A stretch of 64,000 nt of DNA from Duganella sp. BJB480 (GTDB lineage: Bacteria > Pseudomonadota > Gammaproteobacteria > Burkholderiales > Burkholderiaceae_D), in NCBI GenBank assembly GCA_003416985.1, contig QVIN01000004.1:310001-374000 (forward strand), given 5' to 3'. The position numbers and the translations under genes were made by a program. Positions 1 through 8,535 of the stretch are shown here, piece by piece; positions within the stretch are counted from its first letter, which is position 1; the number at the start of each line of letters is the position of its first letter. The notes under the pieces were generated by a model that was given only the letters and a program-made list of their open reading frames with translations, had not been told where the DNA came from and did no database searches.

Positions 1-252
1 TCGAACCTGTTCACCGGCGTGCATGGCAACTACCTGAAGAAATCCATCGTCGCCGCCGGCCTGGATCCGGACGCGCTGCCGCAGGCCGACAAGAGCTCGA
101 TGAACTTCGGCTCCAGCAGCGCCAAGGCCTGGCGCGACATCTGGGGCGCAGGCCAGGGCGTGGGCCTGATGGACGACGTGCCGACCACCGCCGAGATGGT
201 GGCGCGCCTGAAGCGCGAGTACGACGCGGCCCGCGCACGCCTGGCGCTGTGA
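1..252 (+). CDS. Nitronate monooxygenase family protein, C-terminal part (partial)
   Basis: The frame is open from the first base of the window and ends in TGA, so only the last 83 codons are present. The visible end (SNLFTGVHGNYL near the edge, then a GAGQGVGLMDDVPT segment and a closing Arg/Lys-rich helix) resembles the C-terminus of NAD(P)H-dependent FMN nitronate monooxygenases (2-nitropropane dioxygenase family), which oxidise alkyl nitronates. The GAGQGVG stretch fits the end of the TIM barrel near the flavin phosphate. The catalytic His lies outside the window. The next gene is on the other strand and its stop codon abuts this one. Family assignment rests on this tail only. Confidence 0.75.
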   Translation, partial: SNLFTGVHGNYLKKSIVAAGLDPDALPQADKSSMNFGSSSAKAWRDIWGAGQGVGLMDDVPTTAEMVARLKREYDAARARLAL

Positions 253-1725
253 TTACTGCTTGACCTCCAGGCTGCCGCGCGCAGCCTGTTTGCCGCGCAC
301 CCAGACGGTATCGATGCTGTCGTAGGCGCGGATATCGTTCAGCGGCGACATCTTCATCAGCACCAGGTTGGCGACCTTGCCCGCTTCGATGGTGCCGACC
401 TGCGTGTCGATCCTGAAGGTGCGGGCGTTGTTGATGGTGGCCGCCTTGAACAGCTGCGCCAGCGACAGGCCGGCGTTGTGCAGGTCCTGCATCTCCAGGT
501 AGCCGTTCAGGCCGGGGATGTTGCCGTAGGTCGGCGAGGACGGCGTGTCGGTGCCGAACACGAAGTTGGCATCCTTGCCGGCCAGGTAGGCCACCACTTG
601 CCGCTGGCGGCGCAGCGGCGCCTCCATGCCTTTTAAAACCGCAGCGTCGGTTTCATCTTCCGCGATCTCCTGCCGGAACCACTGGCCTTCGGGCGTCTTG
701 AGCCAGGCCAGCATCGCCGGCGGCAGCAGCTTGGCCAGCGCCGGATTGTTCAGATAGGCCGGTTCGAAGTAGGCGTTCAGGCCATGCAGCACCTGCATCG
801 TCGCCTGGTAGCCGATCTTGCGCGCGGCGATCGTGTCCAGCAGCCGCTTGATTTCGGCCGGCAGCTCCTTCTCCTTGTCCAATTCTCCCCAGTGCCACAT
901 GCCGTGCGCCAGCACGTCGACGCCACCGTTGACGGCGAAGGTCTGCGCCTCGAACGAATTGCCGTGGGTGACCAGCACCAGGCCGTCCTTGCTGGCGGCC
1001 GAGCGCACGTCCGCGTACACGGCGGGGCTCATCACCGGCAGGTTGTGCATGGTGCCGAAGCCGTGTTCGAAGTGGGTCTTGACGCAGATGGCGCCGTCGG
1101 CCTTGACCCGCGCCACGCCCTTGGCCGGGGTGTAGTCCTCCGGCTTGAATTTGGCCGGGATCTTGTCGGCCTGCGCCGGGTCGTAGATAAAGTTGGAGAA
1201 CATCTCGAAGCGCGTCTCCGGCGGCGCGTACGACGAGGGGTAGCCGTTGGCGAACACCAGCGGCGCGCCGCAGTCGTAGACGTCCGGGTGCAGCGGCGTG
1301 GCCTTCACGCGGTCGATGAACTCGCGGCTGCCCGCAGCCAGGTCGATCACCGTGGTGTAGCCGTAGTAAAGGAAGGAGCGCGGCATCTGCGCGAAGTATT
1401 CGGCGGCCATGGTCTTTTTCTGGTCGGCCTGTTCGAAGCTCATGCCGGGGACGGAGTACAGGTGGACGTGCGAGTCGATCAGGCCGGGCGTCAGGTACTG
1501 GCCCTTGCCGTCGATGCGGCGGGCGCCGGCCGGCGCCTTTTTGCCGGCGCCGCGCTCGACGCGGACGATGCGTTCATCTTCGATCAGGACGCTGCCGGTC
1601 TCGATGCGGTCCAGTTTTTCCGGCGACACCAGCTTGACGTTGGTGATCCAGGTCTGCTGCCCGGCCGCACAGGCCTGGGCGCAGAAGAGCAGGGAAAGGC
1701 TGGCGAGAATGCGGGTGGTTTTCAT
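253..1725 (-). CDS. Secreted amidohydrolase family protein
   Basis: A 490-aa metal-dependent hydrolase of the imidazolonepropionase/prolidase-like amidohydrolase superfamily. The start ATG at 1725 is chosen because it begins a signal peptide (MKTTRILASLSLLFCAQACA) and has GGAG eight bases upstream; an upstream in-frame ATG at 1800 would bury the signal. Metal-binding motifs are visible: LIDSHVHLYS near residue 87 (HxH), a Lys in ICVKTH that could be the bridging carboxylated lysine, VLVTHGNS and VLAHGMWH (His ligands), and FGTDTPSSP (the final Asp). The substrate is not determined; relatives act on peptides or cyclic amides. The protein is predicted to be periplasmic. It is convergent with the nitronate monooxygenase and lies directly downstream of the AraC-type regulator on the same strand. 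Confidence 0.85.
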   Translation of the reverse strand: MKTTRILASLSLLFCAQACAAGQQTWITNVKLVSPEKLDRIETGSVLIEDERIVRVERGAGKKAPAGARRIDGKGQYLTPGLIDSHVHLYSVPGMSFEQADQKKTMAAEYFAQMPRSFLYYGYTTVIDLAAGSREFIDRVKATPLHPDVYDCGAPLVFANGYPSSYAPPETRFEMFSNFIYDPAQADKIPAKFKPEDYTPAKGVARVKADGAICVKTHFEHGFGTMHNLPVMSPAVYADVRSAASKDGLVLVTHGNSFEAQTFAVNGGVDVLAHGMWHWGELDKEKELPAEIKRLLDTIAARKIGYQATMQVLHGLNAYFEPAYLNNPALAKLLPPAMLAWLKTPEGQWFRQEIAEDETDAAVLKGMEAPLRRQRQVVAYLAGKDANFVFGTDTPSSPTYGNIPGLNGYLEMQDLHNAGLSLAQLFKAATINNARTFRIDTQVGTIEAGKVANLVLMKMSPLNDIRAYDSIDTVWVRGKQAARGSLEVKQ

Positions 1726-1803
1726 GCGTGGCTCCGTGTTGTGAGGAGCCCAGTGTGCCGCCGCCGGCAGCGATTTGCGTCCCAAATGATGATTTGGCAC
1801 CTG

Positions 1804-2955
1804 CTACGCGGGTGTTTTGGCCTGGTCGCGGAACTCGCCCGGCGTCATGCCGGTTTGTTTTTTAAATGCGCGGTTCATCGCGCTTTTACTGTTAAATCCG
1901 GCCTGCATCGACAGGTCCAGGATGCTGGCGTTGGCCTGTTCGGGGTCGTGCAGGGCCAGTTTCAGCGCGTCCACGCGGTGGCGGTTCAGGAAATCGGCGA
2001 AATTGCCGCCGCAGTTCTCGTTGATCAGCTGGGACAGTTCGTGCGGCGTCATCGCCACCTGGGCGGCCAGGTCTTCCAGCTTCAACTCGCCGTTGCGGTA
2101 GGGCTGGTCCTGCGCCATGCAGGCGGTCAGGCGGGCGAGGAAGTCATCGCGGTCGCCTGTGGATAACTGCTTGCTGGCGTAGCGCTGTTTGGCGGGGGCG
2201 GGCGGCGGCAGCGCGCGCGGACGATAACCCAGCGGCAGCCGCATCGCCGTGATGGCGGTCGCGAACACGAACACCATCAGCGAGATGCCGTCCATCGCGT
2301 CGGCGGATAGTGGCGTTTCCACGTTTAGCACCGCCATCGCCAGCGCGACGACGCTCAGCACAGCGCTGACCAGCCATGCGCGCATCAGGCGCCGCAGGTC
2401 GCGCACCAGGTCCGATTCGTCCGGCACGCGGCGCACCAGCAGGAAGGTGGCGCGGATGTAGGCCAGCAGGATCGCCAGCTTGACCAGTCCCGCCACGGTC
2501 ATGTACCACGGCCAGCCGTCCCAGTGGTGCATCCACGCCAGCTTCTGCTCGGCCGAGCGCAGGTAGAACGGCGTCATTGCCAGCGTGGCGGCGGCGAACG
2601 GCGCGAAATGCAGCAGGGCGCGGCGGCCCAGCGGCTGGTCCGACAGCATCGCATGCAGGTAGAGATATTGAAGCGGCCCGACGGCCAGGCCGAGTGTGAC
2701 GATGGCCAGCGCGCTGTGCGGATACTGCTGATACAGGTGATTGAGGCCCAGCCAGTTATGGCCGATGATGGCCGCGAACACCAGCAGCAGCGCGGACAGC
2801 AGCCGGTTAGCGGTACGCATCTCCGGCTGCCGCACGCTGAGCAGCGATGCCGCCATCAGGAAGGCCTGGCCTATCGCCAGCAGGAACAGCCACGAAAGTA
2901 TCAGATTGAACATTCCGTCGATGCTCGCATTTTCCAAGGAATAGTGAAACATCAT
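1804..2955 (-). CDS. AraC-family transcriptional regulator with N-terminal membrane domain
   Basis: A 383-aa protein. The first about 230 residues hold seven or so hydrophobic segments (for example FNLILSWLFLLAIGQAFLMA and an ATLAMTPFYL segment). The last about 110 residues are an AraC/XylS DNA-binding domain: first helix-turn-helix near MTPHELSQLINENCGG, second near MQAGFNSKSAMNRAFKKQTG, ending in MTPGEFRDQ. This architecture is known for membrane-bound AraC regulators that sense an envelope or extracellular signal. AAGG lies 8-11 bases upstream of the ATG at 2955. Its stop is 78 bp before the amidohydrolase start, so the two may be co-transcribed and it may control that gene. It is divergent from the Xre-type gene, with 69 bp between the starts. 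Confidence 0.85.
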   Translation of the reverse strand: MMFHYSLENASIDGMFNLILSWLFLLAIGQAFLMAASLLSVRQPEMRTANRLLSALLLVFAAIIGHNWLGLNHLYQQYPHSALAIVTLGLAVGPLQYLYLHAMLSDQPLGRRALLHFAPFAAATLAMTPFYLRSAEQKLAWMHHWDGWPWYMTVAGLVKLAILLAYIRATFLLVRRVPDESDLVRDLRRLMRAWLVSAVLSVVALAMAVLNVETPLSADAMDGISLMVFVFATAITAMRLPLGYRPRALPPPAPAKQRYASKQLSTGDRDDFLARLTACMAQDQPYRNGELKLEDLAAQVAMTPHELSQLINENCGGNFADFLNRHRVDALKLALHDPEQANASILDLSMQAGFNSKSAMNRAFKKQTGMTPGEFRDQAKTPA

Positions 2956-2964
2956 AAAGCTACC

Positions 2965-3009
2965 TTGGAATTTTAGCCATCGGCACTATAATGTTAAATA
3001 TATTTAACA
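2965..3009 (+). promoter_or_regulatory. Promoter with perfect 18-bp palindromic operator
   Basis: A -35-like TTGGAA at 2965-2970 and a consensus -10 TATAAT at 2987-2992 are separated by 16 bp. The perfect palindrome TGTTAAATATATTTAACA (2992-3009) begins on the last base of the -10. A repressor bound there would block transcription of the downstream Xre-type gene, whose ATG is 16 bp further on. This layout is typical of autoregulated toxin-antitoxin operons. Confidence 0.75.
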
Positions 3010-3024
3010 CGAAAAAGATAAACC

Positions 3025-3501
3025 ATGAATCTGGCCCAGATCGGTGACGAAATCCATAGCAAGCGCATCCAGGTGGGCTTGCTGCAGGAGCACTTGGCTA
3101 GGTTCGCCGGTCTCTCCCGCGTGACGATCAACCAGCTGGAGAATGGAACACTAAGGGATCTTGGCTATACCAAACTAAAGGCCGTGATGGATGTTTTGGG
3201 CCTCGGTATGGAGACCGTGCAGCCATCCGGTCTGAAAAGTGCATTGGCGGTGGCTGCGCGTAGCATCAGCACCAGCTATCGGGACGCGATTACGCCCGAC
3301 ATGCTGTCGACGATGCTGCGTTCCGGCGTGGCCCCGGAGCAGTTCCAGCCGCACTTGATGGCCTTGCTCGATGAAACGCCGTTGCCGGTCGTAGTGAAAG
3401 CCGTCGCCGAGGCGGCCACCCCCGACGTCCCCGCGAAGAAAATCATGAAGCACCTCAGTCTGTGGGCAAAGCAATGGAAAGTATGCAGAACGGTTTGGTG
3501 A
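3025..3501 (+). CDS. Xre-type HTH regulator, putative antitoxin
   Basis: A 158-aa protein with an Xre/Cro-type helix-turn-helix at about residues 9-62 (GLLQEHLARFAGLSRVTINQ, then LENGT). The remaining 95 residues are alpha-helical and unlike the short HigA or HipB antitoxins. It ends in LWAKQWKVC. In proteobacteria, proteins of this shape often precede a nucleotidyltransferase toxin of the AbiEii/AbiGii family, and such a fragment follows here with overlapping frames. The perfect palindrome on its promoter suggests that it represses itself. GC content is lower than in the flanking genes, which fits a transferred module. The antitoxin role is inferred from context. Confidence 0.7.
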   Translation: MNLAQIGDEIHSKRIQVGLLQEHLARFAGLSRVTINQLENGTLRDLGYTKLKAVMDVLGLGMETVQPSGLKSALAVAARSISTSYRDAITPDMLSTMLRSGVAPEQFQPHLMALLDETPLPVVVKAVAEAATPDVPAKKIMKHLSLWAKQWKVCRTVW

Positions 3502-3704
3502 TGGCAGGCGCTCCAGAGATACCCAGAACCTGGGAAACGCTGTTCTCCCATGCGCTGACGCTTATCGGCGAGATCGCCAGGCACGGTCGCGATGATCCCT
3601 TCTGGACCTTCGGCGGCGGCACCGTTCTCATGCTGCGCCATGGCCACCGCTTCAGCAAGGGGGGCCGCTATAGGTGGCTGCATCCATCGATGCGCTCATT
3701 GTGA
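3474..3704 (+). pseudogene. Truncated AbiEii/AbiGii-like nucleotidyltransferase toxin
   Basis: The frame (starts possible at 3474 or at 3501, where ATG overlaps the regulator's TGA) encodes about 76 residues. The segment WTFGGGTVLMLRHGHRFSK matches the start of the nucleotidyltransferase fold of AbiEii-like toxins, in which GG[GT] contacts the nucleotide and a following DxD motif binds metal. The homology stops just after FSK. The expected DxD and the remaining roughly 150-200 residues are missing, replaced by a short tail that runs into the convergent downstream gene. It is therefore almost certainly a non-functional remnant caused by a deletion, leaving the antitoxin-like gene without an active partner. 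Confidence 0.6.
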
Positions 3705-4130
3705 ACCGGCATCCAGCAGCTCTATTCGTTGAATCCACGCCTTGATCGTCGAGGTGCCATCAACCTTGGCGTTGCCGCAGAAATTATTCCGTTTGCCATA
3801 CAGGCAAAAGTTTAATTCCCGCGCGCGGCCGGCGAGGGGGGACTGCACATTGTCGATTAGCGACATGTGTCCCTTGGAGTTCTTCCCGTGGATGGACTGT
3901 ACCTTCACCCCGGGAGCCGGATTTTCAAATCCGGTCGGCGCTGACTTTGGCAGGCAGCTGAAGTTCAGCCGGAGGGATTCCGGCGACGCGCCTTCGAATT
4001 TTATGACACACGCGGGACTGTCCGGGTCGAAGTTGGGGATAGTCAGTTCATTCGATTGAACAGGCTCCGCCCGCAGGCAACCGCAGACCTCGACGCCCAT
4101 CAGCAGCACCATCAAACAGTTCTTTCTCAT
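3696..4130 (-). CDS. Hypothetical exported protein
   Basis: A 144-aa protein that I do not recognise. The N-terminus (MRKN, then a hydrophobic stretch to about residue 20) looks like a signal peptide; a Cys-Gly-Cys follows, but the lipobox is poor. The mature part has several spaced cysteines (CVIKF, FSCLP, FCLYGK, NFCGN) that could form disulfides, consistent with a periplasmic or secreted location. Its 3' end overlaps the truncated toxin fragment by 9 bp on the opposite strand. It is divergent from the TPR gene. GC is lower than the neighbours. Confidence 0.5.
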   Translation of the reverse strand: MRKNCLMVLLMGVEVCGCLRAEPVQSNELTIPNFDPDSPACVIKFEGASPESLRLNFSCLPKSAPTGFENPAPGVKVQSIHGKNSKGHMSLIDNVQSPLAGRARELNFCLYGKRNNFCGNAKVDGTSTIKAWIQRIELLDAGSQ

Positions 4131-4214
4131 TGCTGACCACTTCCCTGACAGAGCCCTACGAGGATGAAAGCAATTATACTAATTCTAATCTTATCAATTG
4201 GTGAACTTCGTTCG

Positions 4215-5402
4215 ATGAAAAAAATCCGTGTTTTGACGATGGTGCTGGCGCTGGCCGGCGCCCATGCTTATGCCACCGTGCTGCCCAACGAGGCGGCCCA
4301 GCCGCTGGTGCAGGAGGGGGAGGTGCTGACCGCGCAGGGCAAGTTCCAGGAGGCGCTGAACAAGTTTTCGGCGGCGGCCAAGGCCGATCCGGCGGCATCG
4401 ATGCCGCTGTCGCATATCGCCCATGTGTTGATGGTGGCGTCGCTGAACGCCGATGGCGCCAACGCCGCCAAGCTGCGGCAGCAGTCGGAGGGCGCCGTGC
4501 GTCAGGCGCTCAAGCTGGATTCCTCCGACCCGTTGGCGCAGGAAGTGTTGCGCCGCCTGGAGGATGGAAAGAGCGCGCCCCTGCATGAGCCGTCGATGGA
4601 CGTGCTGAAAGTGGTGCAGGAAGGCGAAGTGCTGTACCACGGGCGCAAGCTCGATGAGGCGCGCGTCAAATACGAGCAGGCCGCGAAGATGGACCCGCGG
4701 TATTCCTCGGTGCTGGTCTTCATCGGCGATACCTACTACGTGCAGGAGAATATGCCGGAAGCGGAAGCCTGGTTCCGCAAGGCGGCCGAGCTGGAGCCGT
4801 TGAACGGCCAGGCGTGGCGCTTCCTGTCCGATGCGCTGGCCAAGCAGGGCAAGCGCACCGCCGCCGAAGCCGCGCTGTTGAGCGGTATCGCCGCGCAGCC
4901 CAGCCAGCGCCCCACCTGGGACAAGCTGGCCTCCCTGCGCAGCGCACAAGGCTATCCGCTGACGGCCCTGCAGATGAAGCGCAAGGCCAGCGCCGTCATG
5001 GACCCGGCGACCGGCAAGTTCACCATCAATCTGGACCCGGCGCTCAGGGGACCGGAGCAAAAGAGTTCCGACAGCGGGGTATGGCTGATGCTCGCCGCCA
5101 CTGAGTCCGGCCTGCGCGGCAGGAACCGCGCAGACAAGGTGGCCGACAAGCCGTTCGCCATCGAGCTGGCGTCGTGGGAGGGCGCGATGAAGGTGGCGGA
5201 CGAACTGGCCGCCAACGGCAACGGCGATGTCACCGATCCCAATCTGAAGACCATGCACATGCTGGCCAAGGCCGGCCAGCTGGAGACCGCGCTGATGCTG
5301 TTGCAGTACAAGGAGTCCTGGCGCCCCGAGTTCGAGGCGTGGAAGCGCGAACACCCAGACGGCATCCGCAAATTCGTCGACGCATACGGCCTGCGGCCGT
5401 AA
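4215..5402 (+). CDS. Tetratricopeptide repeat protein, exported
   Basis: A 395-aa protein beginning with a signal peptide (MKKIRVLTMVLALAGAHAYA). The ATG at 4215 is preferred over an upstream ATG at 4164 because it starts the signal sequence and has GGTGA 12 bases upstream. At least four TPR-like helix pairs are visible, including GEVLTAQGKFQEALNKFSAA, GEVLYHGRKLDEARVKYEQA, and GDTYYVQENMPEAEAWFRKA followed by AELEPLNGQAW. TPR proteins are scaffolds for protein contacts; the partner here is unknown. The C-terminal 150 residues have no clear repeats. The stop is 3 bp from the stop of the convergent hpt gene. Confidence 0.75.
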   Translation: MKKIRVLTMVLALAGAHAYATVLPNEAAQPLVQEGEVLTAQGKFQEALNKFSAAAKADPAASMPLSHIAHVLMVASLNADGANAAKLRQQSEGAVRQALKLDSSDPLAQEVLRRLEDGKSAPLHEPSMDVLKVVQEGEVLYHGRKLDEARVKYEQAAKMDPRYSSVLVFIGDTYYVQENMPEAEAWFRKAAELEPLNGQAWRFLSDALAKQGKRTAAEAALLSGIAAQPSQRPTWDKLASLRSAQGYPLTALQMKRKASAVMDPATGKFTINLDPALRGPEQKSSDSGVWLMLAATESGLRGRNRADKVADKPFAIELASWEGAMKVADELAANGNGDVTDPNLKTMHMLAKAGQLETALMLLQYKESWRPEFEAWKREHPDGIRKFVDAYGLRP

Positions 5403-5405
5403 GGC

Positions 5406-5975
5406 TTAGTTCTCGGTCTGGATCGCCCACAGGCCTGGCAGGTTGCGCCAGTAGCCGTAGGCGTCCATGCCGAAGCCCACCACGAAGCGGTTGGGGATGG
5501 TGATACCGACGATGTCCGCCTTGACCGGCTTGGCCTTGCCGATCGCCTTGTCGGCGAAGACGGCCAGCACCACTTCGGCCGCGCCCATGTCCAGCAGGCG
5601 CTGTTTGACGTGGGCCAGCGTTTCGCCTTCGTCCAGGATGTCGTCGAGCACGATGACCACGCGGCCGGCCACGTTCGAACGCGGCACCACTTTCCACACC
5701 ACTTGTCCGCCCTGGTCGTCGTCGCCGTAGCGGCTGACGTGGATGTAGTCGAATTCGAGCGGGAAGGTCAGCTGCGGCAGCAGGTTGCCGGTGAAGACCA
5801 CCGCGCCGCCCATCACGCCCAGCACCAGCGGGAAAGCGTCGCTGTCCGGCTGGTTGAAACGGGTATTGAGGGTCTCGGCCATCGCGGTGACGGCGTGGTC
5901 GACGTCTGCCTTGGTGAACAGCTCTTCCGCGTTTTCCAGCAGGGCGCGGGCGCGGTTGTGGTGGAAGTCTTGCAT
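5406..5975 (-). CDS. hpt: Hypoxanthine-guanine phosphoribosyltransferase
   Basis: A 189-aa purine salvage enzyme that joins hypoxanthine or guanine to PRPP to give IMP or GMP in the cytoplasm. The PRPP-binding signature VVIVLDDILDEGET is clear at about residues 106-119. The substrate-side segment LTFPLEFDYIHVSRYG and the C-terminal FVVGFGMDAYGYWRNLPGL, which lies near the base in this family, are also present. The length is normal. It follows the PaaK-like gene on the same strand after an 89-bp gap, so it probably has its own promoter. Confidence 0.9.
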   Translation of the reverse strand: MQDFHHNRARALLENAEELFTKADVDHAVTAMAETLNTRFNQPDSDAFPLVLGVMGGAVVFTGNLLPQLTFPLEFDYIHVSRYGDDDQGGQVVWKVVPRSNVAGRVVIVLDDILDEGETLAHVKQRLLDMGAAEVVLAVFADKAIGKAKPVKADIVGITIPNRFVVGFGMDAYGYWRNLPGLWAIQTEN

Positions 5976-6064
5976 GGTCTTCTTCGGCTTCTAAAAACGG
6001 GTGGTAAGTTCGCTATTATCCGCCATATCCCGCTGCACCGCATGCCGTTGGTTTTCCGCCACAA

Positions 6065-7321
6065 CTACTTGTAATCGCGGATGTCGTCGATCACCTTGCC
6101 GTCGTTGGGCAGGCTGCCGATGGCGGCGAACCGCACCTCGCCCCGCAATTTGGTCAGGTCGCGTATCGATTCGGTGATGGCGACCGCGCTGCTGGCGCTG
6201 GACGGATCGGCCACCTCGCAATGCAGCGTCATCACGTCGTGCGCCATCTGGCCCGACACCACCAGCCGCGCCTTGACGATCTCGGGATGGCGGCGGGTGA
6301 CGTCGTGCACCTGCGACGGATGCACGAACATGGCGCGCACCTTGGTGGTCTGGTCGGCGCGGCCCATCCAGCCCTTGATGCGGGTGTTGGTGCGGCCGCA
6401 GGGCGACGGTGGCACGTCGGTCAGGATCGCGGACAGGTCGCCGGTGGCGAAGCGTATCAGCGGATAGTCGGAATTGAAGAGGGTGACCACCACTTCTCCG
6501 ATTTCTCCGTCGGGCACGGGGTCGCCGGTGCCGGGGCGGACGATTTCCAGTATCAGGTCCTCGTCCAGCACCATGCCGGGATCGCGCGCGCCGCCGCTCT
6601 GGGTTTCATACGCGATGCTGCCGATATCGGCCGACGCGTAGCATTGCAGCACATGCGGCACGCCATGCTCGACGAACCAGCTGCGCAGCGATTCGGGCAG
6701 CGCCTCGGCGGACATCAAGGCCTGCCTGATGCTGCTGATGTCCGCGCCCAGCTCCTGCGCTTTTTCGATGATGATCTTCAGGAAGGACGGCGTGCCGATG
6801 TAGGTATCGGGCCGCAAATGGCTGATGGCCTGCACCTGCATCTCGGTCTGGCCGGCGCCGGCCGGTATCACGGCGCAGCCGATGCGCGCGGCGCCCCCTT
6901 CGACCATGAAGGCCGCCGGCGTGAAGTGGTACGAGAAGCAGTTCTGCAGCAGGCCGCCGGCGCGCACGCCGGCCGCGTACATCGGCCTCGCGAAACGCCA
7001 CCAGTCCTGGCCGCGTCCCTCGGGATCGAAGATCGGTCCCGGCGACATGAACACCCGCGACAGCTGGCCCACCGGCGTGGTATTGAGGCCGCCGAACGGC
7101 GCCTGCTGTTTCTGTAATCCGTGCAGGTCGGACTTGCGCGTCACCGGCAGCGTGGCCAGCGCGGCGCGGCTGTTGATGTCGGCGGCGTTCACATCGTGCA
7201 GGATGCGTGACCAGCCGGCTGCCGCCTTGGCACGCGCCACCAGCTGCGGCAGGCGTGACATCAGCTCGCGCTCGCGTTGTTCGGGCGAACGCGCTTCCAG
7301 ACTGTCGAGTGTATCGGCCAT
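6065..7321 (-). CDS. PaaK-like AMP-binding acyl-CoA ligase
   Basis: A 418-aa adenylate-forming enzyme related to phenylacetate-CoA ligase. Visible features include a YIGTPSFLKIIIEKA segment, MSAEALPESLR, the adenine-binding-like CYASADIGSIAYET, YPLIRFATGDLS (the conserved acidic RxxTGD motif) and a C-terminal GRADQTTKVRAMFVHPSQV region. Such enzymes activate an aromatic or acyl acid with ATP and CoA. It is the last gene of the ABC transporter operon, 6 bp after the YjbR gene, so it probably acts on the substrate imported by that transporter. The substrate is not determined. Confidence 0.85.
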   Translation of the reverse strand: MADTLDSLEARSPEQRERELMSRLPQLVARAKAAAGWSRILHDVNAADINSRAALATLPVTRKSDLHGLQKQQAPFGGLNTTPVGQLSRVFMSPGPIFDPEGRGQDWWRFARPMYAAGVRAGGLLQNCFSYHFTPAAFMVEGGAARIGCAVIPAGAGQTEMQVQAISHLRPDTYIGTPSFLKIIIEKAQELGADISSIRQALMSAEALPESLRSWFVEHGVPHVLQCYASADIGSIAYETQSGGARDPGMVLDEDLILEIVRPGTGDPVPDGEIGEVVVTLFNSDYPLIRFATGDLSAILTDVPPSPCGRTNTRIKGWMGRADQTTKVRAMFVHPSQVHDVTRRHPEIVKARLVVSGQMAHDVMTLHCEVADPSSASSAVAITESIRDLTKLRGEVRFAAIGSLPNDGKVIDDIRDYK

Positions 7322-7327
7322 GGTTGT

Positions 7328-7675
7328 TTATCCTTGTATCTCGCGTTGCAGCTTCTTGGTCAGTTTGCCGAACACCAGTTCATAGGAACGCGTCAGCAGC
7401 TCTTTGGCTTCGGCGTCGCTGAGGGTTTTCAAATCTTCGACGCGCACCCACTTCGCGCGCGCCAGGTAGGGCGCCGGGATGATGCCGGGGCGGTCGGTCA
7501 GTTCCAGGAAGCGGTCGTCCTCCACCTTGAAGCTGATGGCCTTGGCCTTGTCATCCAGTTCGGTGACGGCGAACATTTTCGTCCCGACGGAGAACACGAG
7601 GTCCGCGCCCCACTTGGTGTCCTCTGTCGCGCCGGGGAAGGTGCGGCACAGGGCCTTGGCCTGCTTGATGTTCAT
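7328..7675 (-). CDS. MmcQ/YjbR family DNA-binding-like protein
   Basis: A 115-aa protein with the YjbR/CyaY-like fold signature: an early CRTFPGATEDTKWGADLVFS segment, KMFAVTE, then ISFKVEDDRF, and a C-terminal AKWVRVEDLKTLSDAEAKEL segment followed by Arg/Lys-rich helices. YjbR proteins are small cytosolic proteins of unclear function; the fold resembles type II TA and DNA-binding proteins. It sits inside the ABC transporter operon, 20 bp after the ATPase gene and 6 bp before the PaaK-like ligase. This is an odd position that may be fortuitous. Confidence 0.85.
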   Translation of the reverse strand: MNIKQAKALCRTFPGATEDTKWGADLVFSVGTKMFAVTELDDKAKAISFKVEDDRFLELTDRPGIIPAPYLARAKWVRVEDLKTLSDAEAKELLTRSYELVFGKLTKKLQREIQG

Positions 7676-7695
7676 GCGTTGTTGTCCTCAGTTCC

Positions 7696-8535
7696 TCAAG
7701 CCAGCCAGCGTTTGCGGCGGCGGTAGAATTTCATGTCGCGGAAGCTCTTGCGGCCGGCGCCGGAAACGCCCAGGTAGAACTCCTTGACGTCTTCATTGCT
7801 GGCCAGCTCGGAGGCCGCGCCCTCCATCACCACGCGGCCGTTCTCCAGGATGTAGCCGAAGTCCGCGTAGCGCAGCGCGATGCTGGTGTTCTGCTCGGCC
7901 AGCAGGAAGGAGACGTTCTCCTTGCTGTTCAAGTCCTTGACGATGCCGAATATCTCGTCGACGATCTGCGGCGCGATGCCCATCGACGGCTCGTCCAGCA
8001 GGATCATCGACGGCTTGGCCATCAGCGCGCGGCCGATGGCGCACATCTGCTGTTCGCCACCGGAGGTGTAGCCGGCCTGGCTGGCGCGCCGCTCGCGCAA
8101 TCGCGGAAAGTAGTGGTAGACCTTCTCCAGCGATTCCTTCAGCTCCCCCCGCGATGCGCTGCGGGTGTAGGCGCCGGTGAGCAGGTTCTCTTCGATGGTC
8201 AGGTGGCCGAAGCAGTGCCGTCCCTCCATCACCTGCGACAGGCCGCGCCGCACCAGCTCATTGGGCGTGAGCTGGTCGATGCGTTCGCCCTTGAACTGGA
8301 CTTCGCCCTTGGTGACGTCGCCCCGTTCGCCGCGCAGCAGCGTGGAGATGGTTTTCAACGTCGTGGACTTGCCGGCGCCGTTGGCGCCCAGCAGGGCCAC
8401 GATCTTCCCCTGCGGGACTTGCAGGGACACGCCCTTGAGCACCAGGATCACGTGGTCGTAGATCACCTCCACGTTGTTCACGGACAGGTAGGGCGCCGCC
8501 GCCGGAGCGGCCGCTGTGCTGGCGGCGGCGATCAT
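7696..8535 (-). CDS. Liv-type ABC transporter ATP-binding protein (LivF-like)
   Basis: A 279-aa nucleotide-binding subunit of a branched-chain amino acid-type (HAAT family) importer. Walker A GANGAGKST is at residues 50-58. The signature is the variant TSGGEQQM, and Walker B is ILLDEPSMG. The protein keeps an N-terminal Ala/Pro-rich extension and a basic C-terminal tail (KFYRRRKRWLA) that the usual 235-aa LivF lacks. The start ATG at 8535 overlaps the TGA of the binding-protein gene by 4 bp, supporting this start and translational coupling. It works with the other ATPase and the two permeases upstream. Confidence 0.9.
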   Translation of the reverse strand: MIAAASTAAAPAAAPYLSVNNVEVIYDHVILVLKGVSLQVPQGKIVALLGANGAGKSTTLKTISTLLRGERGDVTKGEVQFKGERIDQLTPNELVRRGLSQVMEGRHCFGHLTIEENLLTGAYTRSASRGELKESLEKVYHYFPRLRERRASQAGYTSGGEQQMCAIGRALMAKPSMILLDEPSMGIAPQIVDEIFGIVKDLNSKENVSFLLAEQNTSIALRYADFGYILENGRVVMEGAASELASNEDVKEFYLGVSGAGRKSFRDMKFYRRRKRWLA

